The notes beneath the pieces are model-generated. The model was given only the letters and a program-made list of their open reading frames with translations, did not search any database and was not told the DNA's origin. A program made the position numbers and the translations under genes. Source: Symsagittifera roscoffensis (Eukaryota; Xenacoelomorpha; Acoela; Convolutidae). Taken from it: DNA of 64,000 bases. Position 1 is the first letter of the stretch; each line of letters starts with the position of its first letter. Shown here one piece after another: positions 23,266 through 36,773 of the stretch. The stretch lies in contig NC_087068.1 of the NCBI RefSeq assembly GCF_963678635.1, forward strand, positions 53,592,213-53,656,212, given 5' to 3'.

Positions 23266-26245
23266 CTGAAAGACAGAATTCTATGATACCAATTCGTTGA
23301 ATGGTTTCAAAAAATTATTTTTCTCTCTAAATAAAAATGCGTAGAAAACCAAAATTGCTTTTAATTCTACCCCACATTTTGTAAAAAAAAAAAGGATTTC
23401 ACTTGATCCAATAAAGCATTATAGATGATAACACCCAAATTTTATACAGCTATAAGTTTTTAAAAAAATTGCCCAAAAATGAAATTGTTTTATTAGCGAG
23501 GCCAAACAATGCACTGGATAGGTACGAAAATCGGTGTTTGTAGGCCAATGGAACCCTGAGACAAGTCTTGTTCCAAAATTTAAATGGATTTCTCCGTCAA
23601 AATTCCGAGATCAAGTACGTGTAACGTGGATTTTGTCGACACATTAACTTGTCGCGGATTCTGCAACGAGCGAATTGTAAGCAAATGTAAGCGGATTCCG
23701 CAAATTGTTAAAACGTATTAAAAAGTAGATATTTAATCATAACTTTTTGATAATACAAAATCTTGGGCTTAATCGTTCAAATAATAAATCAAAACTGAGC
23801 AACTGACATTTACTTATCCGTAATTTAACTTAATAGATACCATGTCACAAATTAAAACCACAGACTTAGTCAAGTTATTTTGAATCGACTAAAGAAACTC
23901 AATTTCAATTGCCCGTTGAAATGAAGACACGGACAATTGACCCATGTTCTTTTAATTCGCCTATTGTTACCCTTAGGCATATATTAAGTTGGCACCATTT
24001 TTGACGTTCGGACATTTTGGGGTGAATTTTGGAATCTTTCATCCCAACTGTAATTTCTAAAAATTGTTTCAAAATTTGGCATGGATGGTGCTATACTGAT
24101 AAAATACACATAATCTACAATCTACAATATCGTAAAATTATTGGTTTTTGCATGAAACCTGTTGTTGTCAAAGAAGGAGAGGGGCATTAATAGAGCAGAA
24201 GTTTTTTTTGAAAAATCGACGATGGAAATCATATTAGTTTGAGCAGGAATACAGAGTGCAGAGCAAAAGATAGAATCGCGTCGAAATTTTCCGAAAACGA
24301 CATAAATGCAGAAACTATGTTTATGAATCAAAAACCAAAAGTTAATTTTGATTGAATAACAAGTAGGTTAATTCGGGATAGTAATGTAGCAAATTCAAAA
24401 GGTAATATGGTAACAACAGAGGGAAAGATTAACAAAAATGAGGAAAAATACAAGTTTTCAACTGTTCAAACAATTTAAGGATTTTTTTGAAGATTCCGAA
24501 GGCTTTTTGAAGTATATCTTGCTTGGTTTAAGCAAATCCGCCGAATGATAAAACCAAATGAAGTTTTGCAACTGTTCTGTTTTATGGACAAAACCTATTG
24601 AATACTAAAATCAGAGGTTATTAAAGGAAGCCCCAGAAGCTTGAAAACTTAAATTAGAAGTTAATTTGTTTGAAAAACTTTCTAAACTGTATCGCCGGTT
24701 TATCTTACGAAGATGTAATTGAACAAGACTACTTGTAACAAGGCTAAGCCCTGAATTGAATGACTGCATTTTCAGGTCCGTGGAAAAAAATTAACCTAAA
24801 ATCTAAGTGAACATTTCAAAAAAAACATGAATCACAAAATTTTTTTGAAAACCATCCCCCACACAAACTAGATAAATTGCAATTTATATATTTCGCATAC
24901 AGCAAAGCATTAAATTGAACATATATTATGCCTCAAATCCAATTCGGATTAATAACCTGCTCATGCCTCATTTAGCACAAAAACATTGCTCAATAATTAT
25001 CCCAAATTGGCAAATCTTTAAACCCCCATTGCTTAAGAAAATACAATCAAGGTGAACACAGTTTTTTAAATTCAGGTCAAGAAAACAAAATTTTTGAATT
25101 ACTTAAAACAGTTCCTTCAAAAAATAATAGTTGCAAGGTCGAATTTCGCCTGGAGAAAAAATCAACTCGAGCAGAAATATTCCGTTAGTTTTTTTCAAAA
25201 TTAGATCAAATTGCATGCCTCAGTTCAAATTGGAACGATTTGTAAGCCGGATTAAATCGCCGCCTCTGCGTTAGCCACACGAATTTTGTCGCTCATTAAA
25301 TATCTTCATTTGACCAAATCGGTTATCTTTGAATACCTAACTTGCAGTATCCATGGCTTTTTTCCAAAGTAGTTGCACACTTGCGACTTGAAATTAGGAA
25401 ACAAATTCACTGACACAACGTTTCAGATACACATTCTTGAAATTGTATGAAACTTCTTGTCAAGCATAGAGATGAGGAACTGAAAAAGAACAATAGACGA
25501 GAAATAGATGGAATTTTGTGTTTAAAAAAAATTTCAATTTGTTTGAGACTCAATTTAAAAAATCACCTTCACGCTATTGATATATCTAAAGTAACAGGGT
25601 GAAAGGAAACTTTAAGTAACAATTACAAATTGATTTTAATTGATCATATATAGCAAATTTTAAAATCGTCCAGGCCTCGATTAAATTTGGAACGATTTCA
25701 TATCCGCGTACGCGATAATAGCGCGAAATATCTCGCGTGTGTCATTAACTCAATGTGGGCAATTTGGTAGTTCTTACAAATCCCAGTTTTATAAAAATGA
25801 GCAGAGGTGAAGTTTTGTTTAGTGTTTGGGCTCATGACATTACTACCTTTCGGATGATCGAAGAAAGTTTTATTTACGGGTAATTTTATCTGAAAAAAAA
25901 CGCCCAGAGCAAAAATTTTCCGTCACATTCTTCAAAAGTCGGAACAATAAGACTGCTCGTTTATGACGGCACAAAACACTTGGATGTTCAATTAGCCATT
26001 AGCTGGTTCTGAACAATTTTTTTCGCAAATATAAGATTCTTAGACTTCGAAGTTTAAAATTGCCATCATCAAATCGTAGGTGCTAAAATTTGAATACAAT
26101 TCGGAAATTATTAGACTGAATGAATCAAAATGGAATGTTTATGAGTGCGAGCTAACTTGCGACGCATAAATAAATTGCGTTTTAACGTATTGGAAAATGA
26201 ACGAGATATTTCCAAGTGAAATTGCACTAGTGCAAGCATACCCGC

Positions 26246-26275
26246 ATGCGTCAAAACGTTCGTTGCTAAATTGGT
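26246..26275 (-). pseudogene. Pseudo-microexon D7
   Basis: A 30-nt block after TATTGAG, matching microexon D at 37882-37911. In the exon frame it reads as ..QFSNERFDA, with no GT donor at the expected place (CAT|GCGGGT). Confidence 0.6.
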
Positions 26276-26351
26276 CTCAATAAAAAACGCATCCCTAGCA
26301 CAGTTTTTTTCAATTTTTTGAAATTTATTAGGGAAATCGATTTCAATTAAC

Positions 26352-26468
26352 CATCGATAACATTCGAGCTTCTCAATTTTTGAAGAGCTTCAGTCAGCTC
26401 CAAATTTGTGAACAAAGGCAGCTCTTCTCTAGATGACTTAATCAAATACTCCACTCTTTTGAGAACTT
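26352..26468 (-). pseudogene. Pseudo-exon C7 (frameshifted)
   Basis: Matches exon C (EELPLFTNLELTEAL is readable) but lacks one base near 26451 compared with C6, so the frame is broken between the W-K-Y region and EELPL. The donor is weakened to GATG|GTTAAT. Confidence 0.75.
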
Positions 26469-29400
26469 CTAAAAGAATTACTAAACAACTCTAAAGTTTA
26501 ACCACCCCACCCAGTGGCGTGCGCAGAAATCTAGTTAAAACTATGAGAATTCTATTTTTTAAACCATTTTTTGCGCCGCAAAAAAAAGCCGAAAAGGCGT
26601 TTTCAGGCCCTTTTTAGAAATTTTTCACCAACAAATACCTAACTTGAAGTATCCATGGCTTTTTCCTGAAGTAGTTGTATACTTGCGACTTGATATTATA
26701 AAAATATTTCACTGACGCGACGTTTCAGATACAAGTTTTTTAAATTATCTGAAAATTTTTGTCAAGCATAGAGATGAGGGACTAAAAGAGAACAATAGAC
26801 GAAAAATAGTTTTTTTTGTGTCAAATTGGTGAACTTTAATTTAAGATAAATATTTATTGATTTTTGTTTGAGACTTGTTTTTTTTTTTAAAATCACCTGA
26901 ACGCTATTATTATATTTAAAAAAACAGGGTGAAGGGAAACTTTAAGTACCAGTTACAAATTGATTTGAATTGATTATATATAGCAAAGTTTAAATTCGAC
27001 CAGAAAGCAGGTTTCGATTAAATTAGAAACAATTTCATAGCCGCGTACGCGAAAATAGCACGAAATAAATCGCGTGTGTTATTAACTCGATGTAGGCAAT
27101 TTGGTAGTTTTTAAAAGTCGCCATGTTTGAAAAAATGAGCACTGGTGAAATATTGTTTAATATTTGAGCTCAATCATTACTACCTTTCGGATGATTGAAG
27201 AAAATTTGTTATAAGCGGTGTTTTTGTATAAAGAAAAAACCGCCCAGGGCAAAAAAAAATCCGTCACGTTCTTTAAAAGTTGGAACAACAAGACTGCCTG
27301 TTTACGAGGGCACCAAAGCTTTGGATGTTTAATTTAAATCTTAACTGGTTCTGAATATTTTTGGGCAACGATAAATTTGTCAGACTTCGAACTTTAAAAT
27401 GACCATTAACAAATCGTAGGTGCTAAAGTTTGAATACAATACGAAAATAATTTGACTGAACGAATCATCTAGTTTGCCTCAATTCAAAATGGAATGTTTA
27501 TAATGAAAAATAGAAGTTTTCAACGGTTCAAACAATTTAAAGATTTTTTTGAAGATTCCGAAGGCTTTTTGAAGTATATCTTGGTTGGTATAAGCAAATC
27601 CGCCAAATGATAAAACCAAATGGACAAAACCTCTTGAATACTAAAATTATAGGTTATTAAAGGTAGCCCCAGAAGCTTGGAAACTTAAATTAGAAACTAA
27701 TTTGTTTGAAAAAAACTTTCTAAACTGTATCGCCGGTTTATCTTACGAAGATATCATTGAACAAGACTACTTGTAACAAGGTTAAGTCCTGAATTGAATG
27801 ACTGCATTTTCAGGTCTGTGGAAAAAAAATAACCTAAATTCTAAATGAACCTTTCAAAAAAACATGAATCACAAATTTTTTTGAAAACCATCCCCCACAC
27901 AAACTAGATAAATTGCAATTGTTATTTTTCGCATACAGCAAAGCATTAAATTGAACAAATATTATGCCTCAAAACCAATTCGGATTAATAACCTGCTCAT
28001 GCCTCATTTAGCACAAAAAACATTGCTCAATAATTATCCCAAATTGGCAAATCTTTGAACCCCCATTATTTAAGAAAATACAATCAAGGTGAACACAGTT
28101 TTTTCATTCAGGTCAAGAGAACAAAAATTTTTGATTGACATAAAACAGATCCTTCAAAAAATAATAGTTGCAAGGTCGATATTTGCCTGGAGAAAAAATC
28201 AACTCGAGGAGAAATATTCCGTTAGTTTCATCGAAGCTGGAACAAAAAATTTACCAGAGCGTCATACTGCAAAAATTCACAAAAAACAAGAACAAGAATG
28301 TTCTTTACTGTCTTTGCAGTAGTTTTCAATTTAAAAGAAACTGATAAAACTTTAAAAATCTTAAAACTTAATTGAAAAAATTTTGATTTGTTTTTGGAAA
28401 TCATTCCATCGCACCATTTTTTAAAAACAAAGTTATGTTTTCATCCTATAGAAACGTATCAATTAGATCAAGTTGCATGCCTCAGTTCAAATTGGAACGA
28501 TTTGTAAGCCGGATTAAATCGCCGCCTCTGCGTTAGCCACACGAATTTTGTCGCTCATTAAATATCTTGATTTGACCAAATCGGTTATCTTCAAATACCT
28601 AACTTGCAGTATCCATGGCTTTTTTCCGAAAAAGTTGCACATTGGCGACTTGAAATTAGGAAAAAGTTTCACTGACACAACGTTTCAGATACACATTCTT
28701 AAATTTGTATCAAAATTTTTGTCAAGCATAGAGATGAAGAACTGAAAAAGAACAATAGACGATAAATAGATGGAATTTTTGTGTCAAAAAGATGAAGTTT
28801 AGTTTTTAAAAAAAAATTTTCTATTTGTTTGAGACTCAATTAAAAAAATCACTTTCACGCTATTGATATATCTAAAGAAACAGGCTGAAAGGAAAATTTA
28901 AGTAATAATTAAAAATTGTTTTTAATATATCATGTATAGCCATTTTTGAAATCGACCAGGCCTCGATTAAATTTGGAACGATTTCATATCCGCGTACGCG
29001 ATAATAGCGCGAAATATCTCGCATGTGTCATTAACTCGATGTGGGCAATTTGGTAGTTTTTACAAATCCCAGTTTAAGAAAAATGAGCAGAGGTAAAATT
29101 TTGTTTAGTATTTGAGCTCATGACATTACTACCTTTCGGATGATCGAAAAAAGTTTGTTATTTACGGGTATTTCTGTATGGAAAAAAACCGCCCAGAGCA
29201 AAAATTTTCCGTCACATTCTTTAAGAGTCGGAACAATAAGACTGCTCTTTTATGACGGAACCAAACACTTGGATGTTCAAATAGCCCTTAGCTGGTTCTG
29301 AACAATTTTTTGGCAAATATAGGATTCTTAGACTTCGAAGTTTAAAATTGCCATCATCAAATCGTAGGTGCTAAAGTTTGAAAACAATTCGGAAATTATT

Positions 29401-29535
29401 TGACTGAATGAATCAAATTGGAATCTTTATGAGTGCGAGCTAACTTGCGACGCATATATAAATTGCGTTTTAAAAGCATTGGAAAATGAACGAGATGTAT
29501 TTCAAGTGAAATTGCACTAGTGCAAGCTTACCCGC

Positions 29536-29565
29536 ATGCGTCAAATCGTTCGTTGCTAAATTGGT
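29536..29565 (-). pseudogene. Pseudo-microexon D6
   Basis: 30-nt match to microexon D. The expected donor is CAT|GCGGGT. A GTAAGC donor 4 nt further on is strong, but its use would shift the frame relative to exon E. Confidence 0.6.
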
Positions 29566-29641
29566 CTCAATAAAAAACGAAACCCTAGCTCATTTTTCTT
29601 CAATATTTTGAAATTTATTATGGAAAACGATTTCAATTAAC

Positions 29642-29759
29642 CATCGAAAACCTTCGCGCTTCTCATTTTTTGAAGAGCTTCAGTCAGCTCCAAATTTGTG
29701 AACAAAGGCAGCTCTTCTCTAGTTGACTTAATCAAATACTTCCACTCTTTTGAGAACTT
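29642..29759 (-). pseudogene. Exon C copy C6 with intact open frame
   Basis: Open through 39 codons: FSKEWKYLIKSTREELPLF then TNLELTEALQKM. The acceptor is TTCTTTTAG|AAG and the donor GATG|GTTAAT. The start phase is 0, which fits the end of exon A but not of exon B. Compared with exon C1 it carries the 2-nt offset common to the array. It is either a decaying copy or a candidate alternative exon in an A-to-C6 splice. Confidence 0.55.
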
Positions 29760-32700
29760 CTAAAAGAATTACTAACAACTCTAGTTTAACCACCCCACCC
29801 AGTGGCGTGCGCAGAAATCTCCTAAAAAACTATGAGAATCCTATTTTTTAAACCATTTTTCGCCCCGCAAATAAAAAGCCGAAAAGGCGTTTTCAGGCCC
29901 TTTTAGAAATTTTTCACCAACAAATACCTAACTTGAAGTATCCATGGTTTTTTCCTGAAGTAGTTGTATACTTGCGACTTGATATTAGAAAAATATTTCA
30001 CTGACACGATGTTTCAGATACAAGTTTTTGAAATTATCTGAAAGTTTTTGTCAAGCATAGAGATGAGGGACTAAAAGAGAACAATAGACGAAAAATAGTT
30101 GTGTTTTTTTGTGTCGAATTGATGAACTTTATTTCAAGATAAAATTTTATTGATTTTTGATTGAGACTTGTTTTTTTAAATAATCATCTTCACGCTATTA
30201 TTATATTTAAAGTAACAGGGTGAAGGGAAACTTTAAGTACCAGTTACAAAATGATTTGAATTGATCATATATAGCAAAGTTTAAAAGCGACCAGATAGCA
30301 GGTTTCAATTAAATTTGAAACAATTTCATAGCCGCGTACGCAATAATAGCACGAACTATATCGCTGGTGTTATTAACTCGATGTGGGCAATTTGGTACTT
30401 TTTAAAAATCTCCTTAATTAAAAAAATTACCACTGGTGAAATATTCTTTAATATTTGAGCTCAATCATTTTTACCTTTCGGATGATTGAAGAAAATTTGT
30501 TATTAGCGGTAATTTTGTATGAAGCAAAAACCGCCCAGAGCAAAAAAAAAATCCGTCACGTTCTTTAAAAGTTGGAACAACAAGACTGCCTGTTTATGAG
30601 GGCACCAAAGCTTTGGATGTTTAATTTAGCTCTTAACTGGTTCTGAATATTTTTGGGCAACGATAAATTTGTTAGGCTTCGAACTTTAAAATGACCATTA
30701 TCAAATCGTAGGTGCTAAAGTTTGAATACAATACGAAAATAATTTGACTGAACGAATCATCTAGTTTGCCTCAATTCAAAATGGAATGTTTATGAGGAAA
30801 AGTAGAAGTTTTAAACTTTTCAAACAATTTAAAGATTTTTTTGAAGATTCCGAAGGCTTTTTGAAGTATATCTTGGTTGGTATAAGCAAATCCGCCGAAT
30901 GATAAAACCAAATGAAGTTTTGCAACTGTTCTGTTTTATGGACAAAACCTATTGAATACTAAAATCAGAGGTTGCCCCAGAAGCTTGGAAACTTAAATTA
31001 GAAACTAATTTGTTTGAAAAAACTTTCTAAACTGTATCGCCGGTTTATCTTACGAAAATATCATTGAACAAGACTACTTGTAACAAGGCTAAGCCCTGAA
31101 TTGAATGACTGTAATTTCAGGTCTGTGGAAAAAAATTTACCTATATTCTAAATGAATATTTCAAAAAAACAATGAATCCTCAATTTTTTTGAAAACCATC
31201 CCCCACACAAACTAGATAAATTGCAATTGATATTTTTCACAAACAGCAAAGCGTTAAGTTGAACAAATATTATGCCTCAAATCCAATTCGGATTAATAAC
31301 CTGCTCATGCCTCATTTAGCTGAAAAAACATTGCTCAATAATTATCCCAAATTGGCAAATCTTTAAACCCCCATTATTTAAGAAAATACAATCAAGGTGA
31401 ACACAGTTTTTTAAATTCAGGTCAAGAGAACAAAAATTTTTGAATGACATAAAACATTTCCTTCAAAAAATAATAGTTGCAAGGTCGAATTTCGCCTGGA
31501 GAAAATATCAACTCGAGCAGAAATATTGCGTTAGTTTCTTCGGAAGCTGGAACAAAAAACTTACCAGAGCGTCATATTGCAAAAATTCACACAAAATAAG
31601 AACATGAATGTTCTTTACTGTCTTTGCAGTAGTTTTCAATTTAAAAGAAACTGATAAAACTTTAAAAATCTCAAAACTTAATTGAAAAATTTTGATTTGT
31701 TTTTGAAAATCATTCCATCGCACCATTTTTTAAAAACGAAGTTATGTTTTCATCCTATAGAAACGTATCAATTAGATCAAATTGCATGCCTCAGTTCAAA
31801 TTGGAACGATTTGTAAGCCGGATTAAATCGCCGCCTCTGCGTTAGCCACACGAATTTTGTCGCTCATTAAATATCTTGATTTGACCAAATCGGTTATCTT
31901 TGAATACCTAACTTGCAGTATCCATGGCTTTTTTTCCGAAAGAGTTGCACATTTGCGACTTGAAATTAGGAAAATTATTTCACTGACACGACGTTTCAGA
32001 TAAAAGTTTTTGAAATTTTCTGAAAATTTTTGTCAAGCATAGAGATGAGGGACTAAAAGAGAACAATAGATGAAAAATAGTTGTATTTTTTTGTGTCAAA
32101 TTGATGAACTTTAATTTAAAATAAATTTTTATTGATTTTTGTTTGAGACTTGTTTTTTTTAAATCACCTTCACGCTATTACTATATTTAAAAAAACAAGC
32201 TGAAGGGAAACTTTAAGTACCAGTTACAAATTGATTTGAATTGATCATATATAGCAAAGTTTAAAATCGACCAGATAGCAGGTTTCGATTAAATTAGAAA
32301 CAATTTCATAGCCGCGTACGCGAAAATATCACAAAGTATATCGCGTGTGTTATTAACTCGATTTAGGCAATTTGGTATTTTTTAAAAGTCGCCATGTTTA
32401 AAAAAATGAGCACTGGTGAAATATTGTTTAATATTTGAGCTCAATCATTACTACCTTTTGGATGATTGAAGAAAATTTGTTATTAGCGGTAATTTTGTAT
32501 GAAGAAAAAACCGCCCAGAGCAAAAAAAAATCCGTCACGTTCTTTAAAATTTGGAATACCAAGACTGCCTGTTTATGAGGGCACCAAAGCTTTGGATGTT
32601 TAAATTAGCTCTTAACTGGTTCTGAATATTTTTGGGCAACAATAAATTTGTTAGACTTCGAACTTTAAAATGACCATTATCAGATCGTAGGTGCTAAAGT

Positions 32701-32876
32701 TTGAATACAATACGAAAATAATTTGACTGAACGAATCATCTAGTTTGCCTCAATTCAACTTGGAATGTTTATGAGTGCGAGCTAACTTACGACGCATAAA
32801 TAAATGGCGTTTTGAAACTATTAGAAAATGAACGAGATGTTTCCAATTGAAGTTTAACTAGTGCAAGCATAACCGC

Positions 32877-32906
32877 CTGCGTAAAAACGTTCGTTGTTAA
32901 ATTGGT
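32877..32906 (-). pseudogene. Pseudo-microexon D5
   Basis: 30-nt match to microexon D followed by a GC donor (CAG|GCGGTT) instead of GT. Confidence 0.6.
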
Positions 32907-32984
32907 CTCAATAAAAAAAACATACCTAGCATAAAACTTTTCTCACTGTTTTGAAAATCGTTTGAAGTATTGATTTCAACTAAC

Positions 32985-33112
32985 CATCCAAAACTTTCGG
33001 GCTTCTCAGTTTTTGAAGAACTTCAATCAGTTCTAAATTTTTGAACAAAGGCAGCTCCTCTCCTGTTAAGATAATCAAATATTTCCTTTCTTTTGGAATT
33101 TTAGGAAGAATT
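32985..33112 (-). pseudogene. Exon C copy C5 with open core
   Basis: The core frame is open: KYLIILTGEELPLFKNLELI then EVLQKLRSPKVLDG, with a good donor GATG|GTTAGT. The conserved Trp is Arg (ERKY). The 5' side has no acceptor compatible with exon B. Confidence 0.6.
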
Positions 33113-33766
33113 ACTTAAAAGTTCTAAAAATTAACCACCCAGAGAAAAATATGAAGTTTTTGTGTCAAATTGATGAACCTAAAATTAGAAAAAAAATTTT
33201 GAATTTTATTTGAGATCTTTTTAGAAAAAAATCCCTTCACGCTAATGATATATCTAAAGTAACAGTGTGAAACTAGACTTTAAGTAACAGTTACAATATG
33301 ATTTGAATTGATCATATATAGCAACGTTTAAAATCGACCAAATAGCAGGCCTCAATTTAATTTGGAATGATTTCATATCCGCGTACGCGATAATAGCACG
33401 GAATATATCGCGTGTGTTATTAGCTCGTTGTGGGCAATTTGGTAAATTTTACTCATCCTTGTAATTTGAAAAAAGGATGTTCAAATTATCCCTTAACTGG
33501 TTCTGAATTTTTTTTTCGCAAAAGTAACTTCGTTAGACTTCGAAATTTAAAACTGCAATTATCAAATCGAAAAAAAGTCGAAGCAAAGATTTGATTACAA
33601 TACGGAAATATTTTGACTAAACGAATCATCTAGCTTGCCTCAATTCAAAATGGAATGTTTGTGAGTGCGAGCTAATTTGCGACGCAACAATAAATGGCGT
33701 TTTGAAACTATTGGAAAATGAACGACCTGTTTCAAACTGAAATTTATCTAGTGCAAGCATACCCGC

Positions 33767-33796
33767 CTGTGTAAGAACTTTCGTTGTTAAATTGGT
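33767..33796 (-). pseudogene. Pseudo-microexon D4
   Basis: 30-nt match to microexon D with a GC donor (CAG|GCGGGT). Confidence 0.55.
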
Positions 33797-33874
33797 CTCA
33801 ATAATAAAAGCATACCTAGCATAAAACTTTTCTCACTGTTTTGAAATTCGTTAGGAGTATGGATTTTAACTAAC

Positions 33875-34012
33875 CATCCAAAACATTCGGGCTTCTCAAT
33901 TTTTGAAGAACTTCAATCAGCTCCAAATTTGTGAACAAAAGCAGCTCCTCTCGGGTTAAGTTAATTGAGACTTCCATTCTCTTGGAAATTTAAGAAGAAT
34001 TTTTTAACAACT
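33875..34012 (-). pseudogene. Pseudo-exon C4 (frameshifted)
   Basis: Contains the TNLELIEVLQKLRSPNVLDG block and donor GATG|GTTAGT. A one-base loss after the E-W-K codons (about 33964-33970) breaks the frame. Confidence 0.75.
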
Positions 34013-35136
34013 CTAAAAATTAAATACCCCACCCAGTGGCGTGCGCAGAATTCTCCGGAAAACTATGAGAATCCTATTTTCTAAATCAGTTTTTGCGCCG
34101 CAAGCAAATAAAGCAGGCCAAAAAGGTGTTTTCAGGCATGTTTTAGAAAAATTTGACCAACAAATACGTAACTTGCAGTATCCATGGCTTTTTTTGAAGT
34201 AGTTGCACACTTGCAACTTTAAATTAGGAAAACACTTTCACTGACACAACGTTTCAGATACAGATTCTTAAAATTATATGGAAATTTATATCAAACATAG
34301 AGATGAGGAACTGAAAAAGAACAATAGACAAGAAAAACATGAAATTTTTGTGTCAAATTGATGAACTTAAATTTAGAAAAAAAAATTTGAATTTTATTTG
34401 AGATATGTTTAGAAAAAAATCCCTTCACGCTATTGATATATCTAAAGTAACAGTGTGAAAGGAAACTTTAAGTAACAGTTACAAATTGTTTTGAATTGAT
34501 CATATATAGCAACGTTTAAAATCGACCAGATAGTAGGCCTCAATTTAATTTGGAATGATTTCATATCCGTGTACGTGATAATAGCACGGAATATATCGCG
34601 TGTGTTATTAGCTCGATGTGGGCAATTTGGTAAATTTTACTCATACTTGTAATTTGAGAAAAATGAGCACAGGTGAAATTTTGTTATGTATTTGAGCTCA
34701 AAATAATACTATCTTTCGGATGATCGAAGAAAAGTTGTTACTAACGGTAATTTAGTCTAGAAAAAAAACCACCCGGAGCAAAAAATTTCCGACTATTTCT
34801 TTAAAAGTCGGAACAACAAGACTACTCGTTTTTGAAGCCACCAAAGCCTTGGATGTTCAAATTATCCCTTAACTGGTCCTGAAATTTTTTTTCGCAAAAG
34901 TAACTTCGTTAGTCTTCGAAATTTAAAACTGCAATTATCAAATTGAAAAAAAGTCGAAGCTTATATACAAAACGGAAATATTTTGACTAAATGAATCATC
35001 TAGCTTGCCTCAATTCAAAATGGAAAATTTATGAGTGCGAGCTAATTTGCGACGCATAAATAAATGGCGTTTTGAAACAATAAGAAAATGCACGACATGT
35101 TTCCAACTGAAATTTATCTAGTGCAAGCATACCCGC

Positions 35137-35166
35137 CTGCGTAAAAACTTTCGTTGTTAAATTGGT
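35137..35166 (-). pseudogene. Pseudo-microexon D3
   Basis: 30-nt match reading ..QFNNESFYA in the exon frame. The exon end is a strong CAG but the donor is GC (GCGGGT). Confidence 0.6.
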
Positions 35167-35243
35167 CTCAATAACAAAAGCATACCTATCATAAAGTTTT
35201 TTCACTTTTATGAAATTCGTTTGGAGTATCAATTTTAACTAAC

Positions 35244-35382
35244 CATACAAAATATTCGGGCTTCTCAATTTTTGAAGAACCGCAATCAGCTCCGAATTTG
35301 TGAGCAAAGGCAGCTCCCCTCGTGTTAAGTTAATCAAAGACTTCCATTCTTTTGGAAATTTAAGAAGAATTTTTTAAAAACT
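35244..35382 (-). pseudogene. Exon C copy C3 with open core
   Basis: Open core EWKSLINLTRGELPLLTNSE and donor GTTAGT. The segment between the AG and the core is 2 nt longer than in C1, so splicing from exon B would be out of frame. Confidence 0.6.
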
Positions 35383-36527
35383 CTAAAAATTAACCACCCC
35401 AAACAGTGGCGTGCGCAAAATTCTCCAAAAAAACTATGAGAACCTTATTTTCTAAACCAATTTTTGCGCCGCAAGCAAAAAAAAGCCGGCCAAAAAGGGG
35501 TTTTCAGGCACTTTTTAGAAAATTTTGACCAACAAATACGTAACTTGAAGTATCCATGGCTTTTTTCTGAAGTAGTTGCACACTTGCAACCTTAAACTAG
35601 GAAAGCACTTTCACTGACACAACGTTTCAGATACACATTCTTAAAATTATATAGAAATTTATGTCAAGCATAAAGATGAGGAACTGAAAGTGAACAAAAG
35701 ACAAGAAAAAATTGAAATTTTTGTGTCAAAATGATAAACTGTAATTAAAAAAAAAAATTTAAATTTTTTTGAGACTTTCTTTTAAAAGAATTCCTTTCAC
35801 GCTATTGATATATCTAAATTAACAGGGTGAAAGAAAACTTTAAGTAACAGTAACAAATTGATTTTAATTGATCATATGTAGCAAAGTTCAAAAAAAAATC
35901 GACCAGATAAGAGGCCTCAATTAAATATGGAACGATTTCTTATCCGCGTACGCAATAATAGCACGAAATATATCGCATGTGTTTTTAACCCGATGTGGGT
36001 AATTGGTAACTTTTACAAATCCCCATAATTAAAAAAAAAGAGAACACAGGTTAAATATTGTTAAGTATTTGAGCTCATTGTCTAATAGACAACAATAACT
36101 TTCGGATTATCGATGAAAATTTGTTATAAACGCTAATTTTGTCGGGAGAATAAGCCGCCCACAGCAAAAAATTTCCGTCTAATTCTTTAAAAGTCGGAAC
36201 AACAAGACTACTCGTTTTTGAGGGCAGAAAAGCCTTGGATGTTCAAATTATCCCTTAACTGGTTCTGAAAAATTTTTTCGCAAAATTAACTTCGTTAGAC
36301 TTCGAACTTTAAAACTGCAATTATCAAATTGAAAAAACATCGAAGCTAAAATTTGAATACATTACGGAAATATTTTGACTAAACTAATCATCTAGCTTGC
36401 CTCAATTCAAAATGGAATGTTTATGAGTGGAGCTAATTTGCGACGCATAAACAAATGGCGTTTTGAAACTATTAGAAAATGAACGACTTGTTTCCAACTG
36501 AAATTTAACTAGTGCAAGCATACGCGC

Positions 36528-36557
36528 CTGCGTAAAAACTTTCGTTGTTAAATTGGT
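36528..36557 (-). pseudogene. Pseudo-microexon D2
   Basis: 30-nt match to microexon D. Donor CAG|GCGCGT (GC type). Confidence 0.6.
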
Positions 36558-36634
36558 CTCAATAATAAAAGCATACCTATCATAAAGTTTTTTCACTTTT
36601 ATGAAATTCTTTAGGAGTATCGATTTTAACTAAC

Positions 36635-36773
36635 CATCCAAAACATTCGGGCTTCTCAATTTTTAAAGAACTTCAATCAGCTCCAAATTTGTGAACAAAG
36701 GCAGCTCCTCTTGGGTTAAGTTAATCAAAGACTTCCATTCTTTTGGAAATTTAAGAAGAATTTTTTAACAACT
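36635..36773 (-). pseudogene. Pseudo-exon C2 (nonsense)
   Basis: Reads EWKSLINLTQEELPLFTNLE, then a TAA at 36665-36663 where the other copies have CAA. It also carries the 2-nt offset on its 5' side. Confidence 0.75.

Larger units (their letters stand above)
21148..26033 (+). repeat. 4.9-kb tandem duplication, copy 2
   Basis: Second copy, over 99% alike by eye. Its right end (GCAAATATA at about 26025-26033) continues into the ordinary intron repeat unit (AGATTCTTAGACTTCG), whereas copy 1 jumps from the same point back to AATCTATTCCC. This junction geometry is that of a simple tandem duplication. The near-identity also fits an allelic sequence placed twice by the assembler. Confidence 0.95.

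Noticed and set aside
35029-36596. Repeated minus-strand frames ending in ASQISS (35029-35232 and 36402-36596)
   Set aside because: They arise from reading the microexon D block and its intronic flank through in an unspliced frame.
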